From NCBI GenBank assembly GCA_026225945.1, contig JAMJFZ010001815.1:2556001-2620000 (forward strand): a stretch of DNA of 64,000 nucleotides. Reading direction: 5' to 3'. Origin of the DNA: Cricetomys ansorgei (lineage: Eukaryota > Chordata > Mammalia > Rodentia > Nesomyidae). Positions 46,232 to 57,890 of the stretch are shown piece by piece (positions within the stretch are counted from its first letter, which is position 1; every line of letters begins with the position of its first letter). The notes under the pieces were generated by a model, which saw nothing but the letters and a program-made list of their open reading frames with translations, was not told the DNA's origin and ran no database searches. Made by a program: the position numbers and the translations under genes.

Positions 46232-46640
46232 TGAGTAGGAAATGACACCTGTCGTGTCATTTTTGTTAATTTGGCACAAACTAGAGTTACCCGGGAAGAG
46301 AGAACCCCAGGTGAAGATTTGCCTCCATAAGATTGGCCTATGGGTATGTCTGTAGGGCATGTTTTATTATTGATAATTTCTGTGAGAGGGCCCTGCCCAG
46401 GGGAATGCCACCCCTGGGCAGGTGGCCCTAGGTTATATATGAAAGCAATCTGAACAAGTTCATGGAGCAAGCCAGAGAGTAGCTTTCTCCCATAGTTTCT
46501 GCTTCAAGCTCCTGGGAGCTTTGAGTACCTACCTTGGCTTCCTTCAGTGGTGAACTACAACTTATAAGCCAAAAGAAACCTTTTCCTCTTCAAGATGCTA
46601 TTGGTCATGGTGTTTTTCACAGCAACAGAGAGCAAATGAA
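46232..46640 (+). mobile_element. ORR1-like MaLR LTR
   Basis: ggcacaaactagagttacccg, gattggcctatgggtatgtct, gccacccctgggcaggtggc, ctcttcaagatgctattggtc and gtttttcacagcaacagag. Same family as the LTR at 12.6 kb. Confidence 0.75.
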
Positions 46641-46698
46641 GACAGTCTCCAAAGGTCTAGGAGTTAAAAAGCTTCCGCCCCAGTGATCAAGAGGCAAT

Positions 46699-46915
46699 GG
46701 GGCTGGGAGGTGGTGGCACACGCCTTTAATCCCAGCACTCAGGAGGCCAAGGCAGGTGATCTCTGTGAGTTCAAGGCCAGCCTGATCTACAGAGTGAACT
46801 CCAGGACAGCTAGAGTTACAACAGGGAAAAGAACAACAACAACCAAAAAAAAAAAAAAGAAAGAAAGAAAAGAAAAAGAAAAAATAAACAAACAAACAAA
46901 AAACCAAACCAAAAC
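46699..46915 (+). mobile_element. B1 SINE with long A-rich tail
   Basis: ggctgggaggtggtggcacac, tttaatcccagcactcagga, caaggccagcctgatctaca, then an A-rich tail expanded to AAAG/AAAC units from 46,830 onward. Confidence 0.92.
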
Positions 46916-46951
46916 AATAAACAAAGAACAATCAAAAACATGCAATGGGAT

Positions 46952-47311
46952 TGTGGGGTTTAAATGAGAAATGTTCCACAGCGGTCCTGGGCACGTGAAT
47001 AGTTCCCAATTGTTAGCACCATTTAGGGAATGTTAGGAGGTAGGACCTTGTCAGAGGAAGTATGTCGTTGGAGGTGGGATGTGAAAGTTTGCAAGACTAG
47101 TTTTACATTTTCAGTTCGCTGTCTCTGCTTCATGCCTGTGGTTATAGATGGGAGCGCTCCGCTTACATCTCCAGCTACCCGCCACCGTGCCTGCCACTTC
47201 CCCATGATGGACTCTTACCCCTTTAGAACCATAAGCCCAAATAAACCCTCCCTTCCGTAAGTTGTCTTGTTAATGGTGTTTTATGCCAGCAACAGAAAAG
47301 TAACTAAAACA
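46952..47311 (+). mobile_element. MT-type MaLR LTR
   Basis: Bounded by tgtggggtttaaatgag and taactaaaaca. Carries gtcagaggaagtatgtcgttg, ccccatgatggactcttacc, the poly(A) signal in ccaaataaaccctcccttcc and ccagcaacagaaaag. LTR only; no clear 5-bp duplication. Confidence 0.8.
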
Positions 47312-48611
47312 AAAATCCTAAGTGGATGTGGTGAGTAGGGCTGCGTGTGCGTGCATACATGTGTGCATGTTCATGTGTCATACATGCGTGCAGTTCTACA
47401 TAATCTGTAGAAATTTGTGTTCTCACATTTAAAAAAAAGTATAATCAAAGTATATGTTTTCTAATAAGGAAGATAACATTACTTTCTCCCAGAAAAACTC
47501 CTAAGTATGTATATTGGTAGGCACAAATATATTTATTGTTAAATTACTTAACGATAGAAAATTTTAGGTCACTGAAGTGGCTTATTAGAAGCAATTAAAT
47601 GCATTTATCTAGAACAATCTGCTCAATGGGTGACTGTGCAATTCAACCCGCTGTTTAGGAAAAAGGCAGATATAATTAACGTTGAGGACACTTAAGATGG
47701 GCACAGAGAAAGCCAAGCTAGAGGAAAAGCTGTACTGCTGTGGTGGGGAGAAGGGAACATCAATTGCAGGGAGCAGGGTCCTGTCACTTACGTGAGCTTC
47801 AAGACTCCCTCATGGACTCTGGCTTCAGTGTGTGTCACTTGGTGATTTTATTAATGGACCAGCATGGATCCCTTGCGAGACGAGGCACCTGACCTGCCTG
47901 TGCTACAGAGCTACAAGCTTTTGTGAGCCACGGAGTACTTCTTTGGTGAAAACTAGCCTCAAATGCCAAAGCATACCCTAAGTGGGGCAGGAGAAAAGTC
48001 CAATAAAATCCCTTCTCTTCTCAGATTCCATTTGGGTGTTCCAAGCAAAGACAATGAAGCTTTAGTCTTGATGTGAAAGTTTAATATTGACTTGAACACT
48101 GAGCTTATTTTATTGTTCAGAGTTATCTGACTTGGTAGGGATGTCACATGGGTGTCGTGGCCTTCCATCCAAGGGGAAGACTCACTGACTGACTGCTTTC
48201 TGGTGCTGGAGATGAGGCCCCTTCACTGAGCCTCAGTGGGATTGGAGGACACAGCTCCCGGGTGCTCCTCAGGCGCAGGCCTCTGTGCTCACCAACCACC
48301 TGCAGGCTGAATCCTCTCGCTAGCTCTATCTAGATGCACTTAGCTTTTTCTTGGAAGGCACTTTATTCTTCTTCTGTCTTCCAGCAGGGACTGTTTTGGT
48401 TCCAGCTTTGCAAAATGGATTGCAGCACAAAACTTTCTACTTAAAGCCAAGATGTTTTCCTTATGGGTCGATCAGACAGGAGGCCACAGCTTTCAGTCAG
48501 TTTGTAAGTAATAAGTCTCCATACAGCTCCACAAGTAGCACTTGACTTCTGATGGCATGTTCCTTACTTTAAAAGGAATGTATTAATAGCTGAGTCATAT
48601 TCTACTGTGTA
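47312..48611. other. Single-copy DNA with an AT-rich conserved-looking block
   Basis: No gene. About 47,500-47,720 has several homeodomain-type cores (taattaacg; gcaattaaatgcatttatc) and no recognised repeat: a weak enhancer candidate. Confidence 0.4.
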
Positions 48612-48675
48612 GATGCCCCTCACCCAACGGCACACAAAATGATTATTTCATACATAACTAAAAATAAACTTCCAC
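48612..48675. mobile_element. Repeat family X, end fragment
   Basis: cacacaaaatgattatttca, tacataactaaaaataaact and tccacagca match the shared end of family X at 30.25-30.31 and 56.59-56.64 kb. Confidence 0.55.
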
Positions 48676-50201
48676 AGCAGACAGCCCTCAGACACACGCT
48701 AGACGAAGGAAGCTCAGCACAAGTGCACACCAAGAACTGCCCCACAGAAGTGCAGATACAGGACCAGGAAGTTCTCTGGCCATAGAAAGGGGTTTGTGGA
48801 GGTGGATGAGCCTCAGCAGAGTCCCAGAAGCCTGGGTAGTGTTGTGTCTGGGCCTGGATGGATGTATTCGCTCTGGGGCTTTCTTTGTGCTCTGCATATA
48901 CCATGCACTTTTAGAAGCCTACTGGTTTAGTGCTGAGAGCCAACAGGGTGGCAGGCATGTCTGCATTCGTAGCTCTCCCATAATCTGCCCAGTGGCTCAT
49001 GGAAAGGGGATAAAGGCAGTTCTCTCCCATTTTTATTCTTTCAGCACTCAAACACACGCATCTAGCTGAGCAAGACTGACCTATAAGAAAAAGGCCCATT
49101 CCACAAGACTTGCCTTCATGCCATCTGGTAAGCATTGGACCATTTGGTACTTTGATGCACCGCATTCAAAAGGAAAGAACACTGGTTTTCAAGTTTCAGT
49201 CAGACACTGAGACATGATCTCCATCTGTCCTCCATTAGCAGGTTCTCCTCAGAAATGGGTAGCATGCTGGGAAGAAAGGACCGGCCTGCCCATTTGTTGG
49301 CGACAGCCCAGAGACCTCTGGAGCTGGTTGAAATGATCTGGAAGATGCTCTAGGGACACAGGTCAGCAGACAGCCTAAGCAAGAGCCTGTCTCCAACCAT
49401 CAGCTGCTGTCAAATAATGAGAAAAACTAAAACAGCCCCATTGCTCTGCTCTATTCTCAGCTGGTGACAGTGGGTACAACAGAACCAAGCAGACCTGGGA
49501 CTGAGGCCAGCACAGCCCGCACACCAGCTGTGTGGCTAAAGACAAGTCACTCACAGCTGAGCCTGTTCTTACTACTTGCAAAAAGCAACACTAAGGTGGG
49601 TGCTTTGAGGACATAATGTCTACATAGTGGGTCGGTATACAGGTTGGCAGAGAGCAAGCGATTCATAAACTGCCTATAGACATAATAGTCCTGTGAGCTT
49701 TTATCTATTCAGAAAATATGTATAAGCAAGAGCCCTGTCTGGCTCTGGGGATGCAGAAGATGAGGTGCTGAATGAGCCCGAGGATGTTTTTCCTCCTGGA
49801 GTTTCCATTCAAGCGAGTGTAGACAGAAAACCAAGAGCCAAATACGCAGCATTCTTTCCAGAATGTAATGAGGCACAGCGTGAGAGAGAACACAGGGTTT
49901 GGCCCTCTTTACAGAGTACCAGGGGAATTTCTCTGAGAAGGATGTTTGAGCCATAAAGATAAGAGCAAATAAACCAAGTAGAATAAGGGGCTGTTACCAA
50001 TGGCAATGTGTAAGAAGGGGAACCGACGGACGGAGAGGTCAGGTGACTGGAGGGAGGGGGAAGGGTTGTTCAGAAAGTGGGGTTCAGAGTAGGCAGTATT
50101 CAAATGAGGGGACTTGGTGAGGGAACTAGAGGCAACTGTTAGGAAATCTGATTCTGAAAGCAAAGGGAAGCTTACTAATGATGACAGCTGTCAGTCGGCA
50201 T
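48676..50201. other. Single-copy DNA
   Basis: No repeat or exon recognised. Frames of 60-94 codons lack domains. Confidence 0.45.
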
Positions 50202-50610
50202 TGTCTTAGTTAGGTTTCTGTTGCTGTCTTGAAACACCATGACCAAAAAGCAAGTTTGGGAGGGAAGAGTTTATTTGGCTTTTATTTCCATAGCTCTGTT
50301 CATCATCAAAGGAAGTCAGGGCAGGAAATGAAACAAGGTAGGAACCTGGAGGCAGGAGCTGATACAGAAGCATGGAGGAGTGCTGTTTACGGGCTTGCTT
50401 AGCCTGCTTTCTTATAGAACCCAGGACTACCAGCCCAGGAATGGTACTACCCACAATGGGCTGGGCCTTCCCCCACCAATTACTATATAAAAAAATGCCC
50501 TGCAGGTTTGGCTACAGCCTGATCTTATGGAGGTACTTTCTCAACAGAGGTTCTCTCTCCTTTCAGATGACTCTAGCTTGTGTCAAGTTGACATCAAACC
50601 AACCAGGTCA
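50202..50610 (-). mobile_element. MaLR-type solo LTR, antisense, with target duplication
   Basis: tgtcttagttaggtttctgt, ttcatcatcaaaggaagtca, aacctggaggcaggagctga, gaacccaggactaccagccc and ttgtgtcaagttgacatcaa. Outside the TG and CA ends lie ggcat (50,197-50,201) and ggtat (50,611-50,615). A second copy is at 58.5 kb. Confidence 0.8.
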
Positions 50611-51032
50611 GGTATGAAATATGACCTGTAGTCTAGTAACTTCAAATTAGATAGTGTTTGGAGAAGAAGTTGTGGAAGGATGTTTGGGAGGGAAATCAGT
50701 TAGGTGATTGTGAATCTGTTGGAAACTTAGCCCAAGGACAATGGTGGTAAAGGGGAGGAAAGGACAGCATCAGAAAGAGGAAAGATTCTGAGGGAAGAAG
50801 ACAGAAAGCAGAGGAAAGGCGGTGGGAAGGTGGTCTCTGGGTGCAGGGCGCTTGCTGTCTGCAATATGAAAGGTGGGGCAGGTTTGGGATAAAAGTGGAA
50901 GGATCTTGCAGACATCAAGCAGGGGGCTAAACAAAAAGAGTTCGGGGAAGAGTCTGTCCCCACTGGAGATATGAATGTGGGAATTATGGTGTAACCGGTA
51001 TGTAAAGTCTGGGATGCTAAATAAATTCTTTG
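50611..51032. other. Single-copy, purine-rich DNA
   Basis: About 50,740-50,830 is rich in GGAAAG/AGAAAG. No gene recognised. Confidence 0.4.
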
Positions 51033-51412
51033 TCTTCATCATCATTCTATCGCGGTGAAGAGACACCATGGTCACAGCAACTCTTGTAAAAAAAAAAAAA
51101 AAAAAAAAGCATTGCTTCCAGTTTCAGAGGGCTAGCCCATTACTACGGTGGAGAGCACAGCAGCACACAGGCAGACACGGTGCTGGAGATGGAGCTGAGA
51201 GGTCCACATCCAGATCTGCAGACAGCAGGGAAAGAGACAGACACCGGACGTGGCATGGGCTTTTGAAATCTCAAAACCCCTCAATGATATATTTCCTCTG
51301 ACAAGACCACACCTACTCCAGCAAGGCCACACCTCCTAAGCTTTTCAAACAGAGCCACTCTCTAAGCATTCAAATATAGGAGCCCACGGGTGCCATTCTT
51401 AATCAAACTACC
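51033..51412 (-). mobile_element. MT-type MaLR LTR, antisense, with poly(A) tract inside
   Basis: cggtgaagagacaccatggtc, a 20-A run (51,088-51,108), gtttcagagggctagcccatt, caggcagacacggtgctgg, caaggccacacctcctaagc and ttcaaatataggagcccacg. Reverse-oriented MTA/MTB-like. The A-run is an expansion within the LTR. Confidence 0.8.
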
Positions 51413-51444
51413 AGCCTCTTAGGGAGCATGAGTAAAGAAATAAG

Positions 51445-51464
51445 GCGCGTGCGCACGCACAAAA

Positions 51465-51496
<32 letters not shown>
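51445..51496. repeat. Alternating GCGC/CACA purine-pyrimidine repeat
   Basis: GCGCGTGCGCACGCAC (51,445-51,460) is followed by (CA)n to about 51,496. Strong Z-DNA-type alternation. Confidence 0.9.
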
Positions 51497-51497
<1 letters not shown>

Positions 51498-52437
51498 TAC
51501 CATGAGTTATTTCTAGGGCTAAAGTACAAGTCAGTGCTCAGTGAGTGGAACTGAGCGTCAAGGAGAACCAGCGTCGTAGCAGTCACGGCGATGGTGGAAC
51601 GTCAGTCTGAAGTGAGGGGTGGTGGACTGGGATAAGACCGGATACTGAAGTATTATTTGCTGAATTGAAGTCATTCTCATTCTAAAAGGAGGATAGCAAA
51701 CAGACAACACGTCTCTAGAACCCGGGTTCTTGGTAGGCTGCAGAGCTTAGGCTTGGCCAGTTTGGCATAGCAAAGACCACTCCTTGGCAGAGATCCGTAC
51801 GAGATGCCTCCCTCTCCTTCAGACTGGATATTTCTTGTGCTGTTTGTTTCCCAGTGTCCTCCTGGATGAATGCAAGGTAGTAACAGGAACACTGGTTCAC
51901 ACAAAACTTCCTGATAGATGTCAAATGTCTAACATATATTAGCTTTTCTCTATTGGTTATAGCCAAAAGAAAAAATTTCCAGAAGCCACTACTTCTTAAG
52001 TGCGTCTGAAAAAAAAAAAGTGACTTAGTCTGTTTGCAGGAAAATTTTCCAGTCGATGGGAAAGAAGTATTTGTTGAAGTTAGGAGCAAAAACAGGAAAG
52101 GCAGGGCAGAGTCGCAGCGTGGGAGGGCATGTTTGTTAGTGGAGTTTTTGAGTTTGTCTTTTATTGGATGGGACTTAAAGCCCACAAATGGAAGATGTCT
52201 TCTGTGTGTGACGTCCCCTGTTTGTAGACAATTTCCAAGAGTCACAAGTTCCAAAGGGCAGGTGCTGGCTTATTCACTTATTAAGTTGGGCTGAGAACCT
52301 TGAATGTAGAAGAAAATTAAAGAAAGGTGGTGAAATAAAAAGTCTCTAAAGATGTAGTTGAGAAATGTAAAACCTAAGGAGCTCTTTCATACAATGGGTT
52401 TGACTAAATAACAAACAGGAGGCAGATAAGGAACGCT
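51497..52437. other. Single-copy DNA
   Basis: Holds a 179-codon minus frame (51,715-52,254), the longest outside simple repeats. No domain, signal peptide or convincing codon bias is visible, and about one such frame is expected by chance in 64 kb. An A-run lies at about 52,009-52,020. Confidence 0.4.
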
Positions 52438-52740
52438 TACAGTGGTTCCTCTGTCCCTTCTATGGATGCCATTCTGTGTTCTACAATTTCAGTCACCCAA
52501 GGTTAACCACCAGCTGAAAATATTTAATGGAAAATTACAGAAACAAATAATTCATAGGTTTTTTAAATTGCCTGTTAAGTGGCATGAGAAAAATCTCAAA
52601 CCTTCCACACTGTTCCATAGGAACATGAATTACCCCTTCGGCATATCCATGCTATATATGCTACCCCCCTGTTAGTCACTTTATTGCCACCTAAATTATC
52701 AAATCAACAACTATCAAAGTATTGCAATACTTGTGCCTAG
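52438..52740 (+). mobile_element. MER2/Tigger-like DNA transposon fossil
   Basis: tacagtggttcctctgtccc, acaatttcagtcacccaagg, ttaaccaccagctgaaaata, aatggaaaattacagaaaca and ctacccccctgttagtcact match the MER2/Tigger terminal region closely. Opposite in orientation to the copies at 1.0 and 6.1 kb. Confidence 0.75.
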
Positions 52741-53523
52741 GAACCCTTGTTTTAGTTAACATTGGTCTCAAAGTACATAGAAGTGCAAACGAAGCACTTC
52801 TGTGAAACGTGGAAGCACAGGTTAGTTATGCTACAGTGAGGCAGTGACACAGAGCATACCGGGGTGGGGGTGGGGGGAGTGACACATACAGGATTCTGTA
52901 CTGCCTGCCAATTTATGCACCCACTTTGGGGGCTTGGGTCTTATCTGCTCCCAAAATAAAGGGAAATGACTATATAAGATTCCTTTTTTGTGTTGTATAA
53001 TAACTAAGCCATGGTCTAAAGATGATAGGCAATTGATTTCTATTATAAAGAGAAGATACTGGATCAGTGAGAACTACTCCAGGGACATTCTAGAGAGTTT
53101 ATCAGGAACTTGTACTGTGCCATGTAGGCCTTTTCCATCTTCATGGTTCACAATGGATCATGAAATGAAGCCACTCTGGGCATGTTCTAGGGAGACAGAG
53201 TGCATGGCTACTTTAATAATAAAATATATTCTGACAATCACAGGCATTTCTGAGTGTATCAGATGAACAAAAACATCCATTTGTGGCCACATGTAGCTGC
53301 AAGAGAAGCTGGCATGCTTTAGGGTTGGGCAGTAATATGAGCCAAGCTTGAGCCCTGAGCGTCCATTCTGGTAATCCCTTAATTATGAGCCTGTGCTTGA
53401 TTTTTCCTAGTTTCAATTACATCACACACAAAGGACTAGGCAAAGCTACTGTGTTAATGAAACTGTCAAAAATAAAACCCCCAAATAATTATTAACAAGA
53501 GGGAAGTATCACAACTAACTCTG
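52741..53523. other. Single-copy DNA
   Basis: A G-run (52,860-52,879) near ggggtgggggtggggg. No gene. Confidence 0.45.
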
Positions 53524-53912
53524 TGCTGTGGGTTTTGTGTGGTTTGCTCCTCAAGGGTTTATGGAGCATATGGTGGCATCAGGAAGTGGTGAAACCCAGT
53601 AGGGTATGAGTAGATCATTAACATGTTGCCCATGAAAGGAATTCATGACTTCTTATGGGAACCCAGTCCTCCTGGGTAACCAGATTGTTGTAAAGTGAAA
53701 CTACCCTTTGTCCTCTTTTGGACATGGCCATTTCTCTTCCCGCTTCTTTGCCACATTGTGACACCGCGAAGAGGTCCCCTGTCAAAGACAAAATGAATAG
53801 ACCCGCCTGCCCTGTGACTTGCAGCCTTTTGAACTGTAAGTTAAATAAATCAATTTTCTTCATAAAGCATTAGGTATTTTCCCAGTGTTAGAAAACAGAC
53901 TAATACACACTC
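53524..53912 (+). mobile_element. MLT1-like MaLR LTR
   Basis: The 3' half is clear: cttttgaactgtaagttaaa, taaatcaattttcttcataa, gtattttcccagtgttagaaa and acagactaatacaca. The 5' half is decayed. An old mammalian LTR. Confidence 0.7.
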
Positions 53913-54309
53913 CAAGAAGACTCCATTACTGCATAATGAAATACTGGGCAGGACACATAGCACGCAAACCAACACACCACACCCGTGGGAGTAACTTCGC
54001 CAGGTGCGATATGTGTCAACATATCCTGGAGAAGTGGCTACCAGAGGCAGCCTCACACACCAGCAAAGCAAATGTCTAATTGGCCCAGAAAACATTTCTG
54101 ACCTCATCTCTTCTTGTTTACTCCAGGATTGCCAAAGAGAAGCACAATTGTTAACCACAGAGTCCTTGCTCTTTTTACAGGTACTGTCACTCATAGTTTG
54201 AAGTTCTTCCTGGCTTCCAAAAGCCTTTCTTCCAAGGAACACCAAAAGCCAAGTGGATCCTAGGCTGCCATTCAGTGAACAGTGCCATGTAGCCATGCTC
54301 TTTTTAAAA

Positions 54310-55440
54310 TAAAGAATCCCGTACAGTATATTTTCTCATATTCTTTCCCATCCCTTTATTTCTCCCAGATTCCCCAAACCAACTTCACGTTCTTTCTGTG
54401 TCTTAAAACCAAAAAAGAACAAACAAACAAAAAATAAATAAAACTTAAAGAATTGTTCTATTTGTATTGATCAACTACTCCTGAGCCCGGGGCCTGTCCT
54501 GGGGTATGGCTGATATGCCTCGTGTCACTCTATTGAATAAAACAGATTCCCCCCTCCCAGTAGCTATCATTTGCAATTAGCTTCTTGGCTAGGGGTGGGG
54601 CTTTATCCCCACTTCCCCTCCTCTGTAATGGGATTTTGTCTGGCTTGAGCTTTTGCAGGTCTTGTACACATTATCACAATCTCTGTGTTCATATGTGCAT
54701 ATGCCCCGTTGTGTCTGGAAAATACTGTTTCCTCAAAATCGTCCACGGCTTCTGACTCTTACAATCTTTTTGACCCCTCTTTAGATTGATGCCCAAACCT
54801 TAAGGGGAAGGGTGTGATCAAAGCATCCCAATTTAGAGCTAAGCAATCCAAAGTCTCTCATCCTCTACACACTGTGTTTTGGGTCTCTGTGTTAACTACC
54901 ATCTGCTGCAAGAATAAACTTCTTTGATGAGGGTGGGGTGATGCACTGATTCCCTGGGTACAGTAACATCCATTAGGAATCACTTTATTGATATGTTCTT
55001 TTAACAGAAATAATACTGGTGGTTCCCCTAGGGTCCATGTCCTATCTAGTCTCAGGTTCTTGGCCTCATTAACAGTGTCAGGTTCCATCTCACAGAGGGG
55101 ACCTCAAACCCGATCCAAAAGTCACTGGTGACAACCCTAACATTTGTGTCACTATTGTACCAGTCTTCTTGAAGGCAGGTGGTTTTTATAGCTCCTGGGT
55201 TTGTCCCTGTGTAATATGATGATTACTTTTCTCATCTGGTTTCATGTGTCACACTTTCTAACACTACGAAAGCTAGCAAATAGGGGTGACCCTTCTAAAT
55301 GAGTACCAGCCAAATTTCTCCATATTCTATGCCATAACTGTGTAGTGTCTTCAGCAATAAGGTCTTACCATCAAGTTGTGCAAGGTAACAAATATGAAGA
55401 TGTCACGTTCTGTTTTGTCTGCCTCGCCCCTTGTTACCAC
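54310..55440 (-). mobile_element. Rodent LINE-like repeat, antisense
   Basis: A T/C-rich start (atattctttcccatcccttt), an A-rich stretch, then a long diagnostic block: tgtattgatcaactactcct, cctgtcctggggtatggctg, ggctaggggtggggctttat, cttgtacacattatcacaat, gttaactaccatctgctgc. A familiar rodent interspersed repeat, possibly L1 3' UTR. A fragment of its start recurs at 55.99 kb. No coding capacity seen. Confidence 0.5.
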
Positions 55441-55984
55441 AAGACAGAAGAACAGGATTCTGTGTAACACCAGAGCCATCTTGACGAATTTCATTCTGCA
55501 CTAATCTGACCAAACTTTGGCCTCTTAGCACAGAGCTAGCTAGGAACATAAAATAAGATCTTAGCAAAATGTTTTCAACAATGGCCTCAATTTGTTGACA
55601 TTAAATTGGACCTTAGCAGCCATAAGAGACCTGGATTTTAGCACATTGCATTCTGTGAGCCATTAACCGTGTGAACCAGGTCAGGGCCAACTCAAGTTAA
55701 ATAACAGCTAATATCCCAACCACCATTTGATATTTTAGCTACTTGAGCATTTTCATTTTAATAAAATAGGAGATGTTCTAGGAAACAGACTTGGGTCTGA
55801 ACATATTACATGTATTTTAACTTTTAATAGCATGATATTCACAAGATGCAGACAATGTTGGTTATGTGAGATATGTATTTTCAGTCTATATATGTGACCC
55901 AAGACTTTGTTAAAATATAAAGTATGTTGAGGTACATGATATGAAAAGCCATCCTCATAGATAGAAAGATAGCTCAATGGTTAA
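55441..55984. other. AT-rich DNA
   Basis: Nothing recognised. The next element begins at about 55,985. Confidence 0.35.
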
Positions 55985-56160
55985 GACAGTTGTTGCTTTA
56001 AAAAAATTTATTGAAAATATTTTCATACAATGTACTTTGATCATATTCTTTTCCCTCCCCAGCTACACCCAGATCTTCACCACCTCCTTACCCACTCAAT
56101 GTTTTGTCTTTTTTGTAAAAAAAGAAAAAATGACAAAAACAAAAATCAAAATAGACAGAA
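55985..56160 (-). mobile_element. Fragment of the same LINE-like repeat
   Basis: tgatcatattcttttccctcc and cccagatcttcaccacctcc match the start of the 54.3 kb element. It runs into the GAAA repeat. Confidence 0.5.
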
Positions 56161-56162
56161 AA

Positions 56163-56218
<56 letters not shown>

Positions 56219-56308
56219 GAGTGAGAGAGAGAGAGAGAGGAAGGAAGGAAGGCAGGAAGGAAGAAAAAAAGAAAGGAAGGAAGGAAGAAAAGAGAGAGAG
56301 AATAGTTG
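56160..56308 (+). repeat. (GAAA)n/(GAGA)n/(GGAA)n polypurine repeat
   Basis: Pure GAAA (about 56,163-56,218), then GA, then GGAA/GGCA units. It encodes Lys/Glu/Arg-rich artefact frames. Confidence 0.97.
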
Positions 56309-57150
56309 AACACCTACTGTGTCAGCTCACCAAGGACGAGACAGGAAGCTTATTCATACATGCAAACATTGCCAGACCATCATCATGGCAGAGGGAAATA
56401 CCATCATGGCATGCGCCATAGTGGACAGTAGAACCCTGAGCATCCCAGCTCAGGCATTTATATTGATTCAGAACTCCTTGGGTGTTTGGTTGATAGCACG
56501 GGCAGATCTTGAGCGATCAAACATCCCCCACATAAATCCAGCACCTGCAGGCAATACAAAGGGCCAAGACCTAGCAAGCCTCTTACCCAACAGTGCACAA
56601 AACAGTATTTTAAACATAACTAAAAATAAACATCTACAATAATTTTTCTTTTCTGTATAAGCCAATCAAAAATTGCTTTATCTCTACAACATAATTTAGC
56701 ACTACACCAACCAAACTATTTACAAGAGGAACAATCGCGAGGGTTGCTAATGCCCAGGATCAAATGAAATCAAACATCTATCAAGCTTTTCACAACGTCT
56801 TTGAACAGCAGAAAAGCATTATCAATGTCCAAACATCTGGAATTCACTGACTATCTTCTGGGCTCCTCCAAAGGGCTTGGGTCACTTCTCTGGCTCTGCC
56901 CTCTGCAGCACACACAGTTTGTCCTCCAGGTCCTGTCTTGCTCCATTCCACTGCTGCTGCTGTTCTTGGTGGTCATCCCATGGTACTGGCATCTTAAGAA
57001 TGGTGCTGGGGTCCCTTGCTGCAACTGGGCTGCACTTTCATCAATAGTCTCTCCTGGGCTCTCTTCATTGTGCCAAGCCTCAACTTCTTTATATGACCCC
57101 TTCAGTCTGGGCCTTCAACTGATACTGAGTCTGCATGATCTTGTTCTATG
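56309..57150. mobile_element. Repeat family X, copy 3, with ERV-like flank
   Basis: ttattcatacatgcaaacat, catcatggcatgcgccatag, acagtgcacaaaacagtatt and ttaaacataactaaaaataaac (to 56,635) match copy 1. The block at 56,850-57,130 (tcccatggtactggcatctta; tgctgcaactgggctgcact; tgccaagcctcaacttcttt) is a familiar rodent ERV-type repeat. Family unnamed. Confidence 0.5.
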
Positions 57151-57159
57151 AGTAATAGG

Positions 57160-57716
57160 GGCTTTGTACAAAGAATTATGAAATGTTCCTTTGGTTTCTA
57201 TTTTGAAGAATAATTTAAGGAGTATAAGTATTCATTCTTCTTTGGAGGTCTGGTGGAATTCTGTTCAGAATCCATCTAGCCATAGGCTTCTTTTGGTTGG
57301 GAGATTTATAATCACCGTTTCTATTACATTGGAGGTTATGGGTCTGCTTGAATAATTTATTTTATCTTAATTTGTCTTCGGTAGGTCATAAATACCAAAG
57401 AATTAATCCATTTCTTTTAGGATTTCCAGTTTGGTGGGATAGAGAATTTTAAAATATAGCTTTATGATTCTCGGAATTTCCTTGGTATCTGTTGCAATGA
57501 CTCCCGTGTCATGTATAATGTTATTAGTTTGGCTCTGTTCTCTCTGTGTTTTGGCTAATTTGGATAAAAGGTTTGTCAATATTAATGGTTTTCTTAAAGA
57601 ACCAATTCATTTTGTTGATTCTTCGTATTGTTTTTTGTTTCCATTTCTTTTAGCCCTGAATTTAATTATTTCTTTTCATCTACTTTGTAGGGGAATTATC
57701 TCCTATTGTTTCTCTA
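57160..57716 (-). mobile_element. LINE-1 ORF2 fragment, antisense
   Basis: tctggtggaattctgttcaga, ttggaggttatgggtctgct, gttggctctgttc-type text (57,528 on) and gttgattcttcgtattgttt are antisense ORF2 phrases. It stops against a URR1 end. Confidence 0.7.
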
Positions 57717-57719
57717 GAG

Positions 57720-57890
57720 CAGTGATTTTGAACCTTCCTAATGTTGTGACTCTTTAATGTAGTTCCTCAGTACAGTTCCTTATGTTGTGGTGACCCCCAA
57801 CTATAAAAAATATTTTTGTCGCTACATCATAACTATAATTTTGCTACTGTTATGAATTGTAATGCAAATATCTTAGGTGAGACATTCTGT
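57720..57890 (-). mobile_element. URR1 hAT-Charlie element, truncated
   Basis: cagtgattttgaaccttcct end, then tgtggtgacccccaactata and tttgctactgttatgaattg. The far terminal repeat is missing. Confidence 0.75.

Noticed and set aside
51715..52254. 179-codon minus-strand frame
   Set aside because: No recognisable domain, signal peptide or codon bias. About one frame of this length is expected by chance in a 64-kb window.
55977..56421. Lys/Glu/Arg-rich frames resembling charged coiled coils
   Set aside because: Translation of the GAAA/GGAA repeat.
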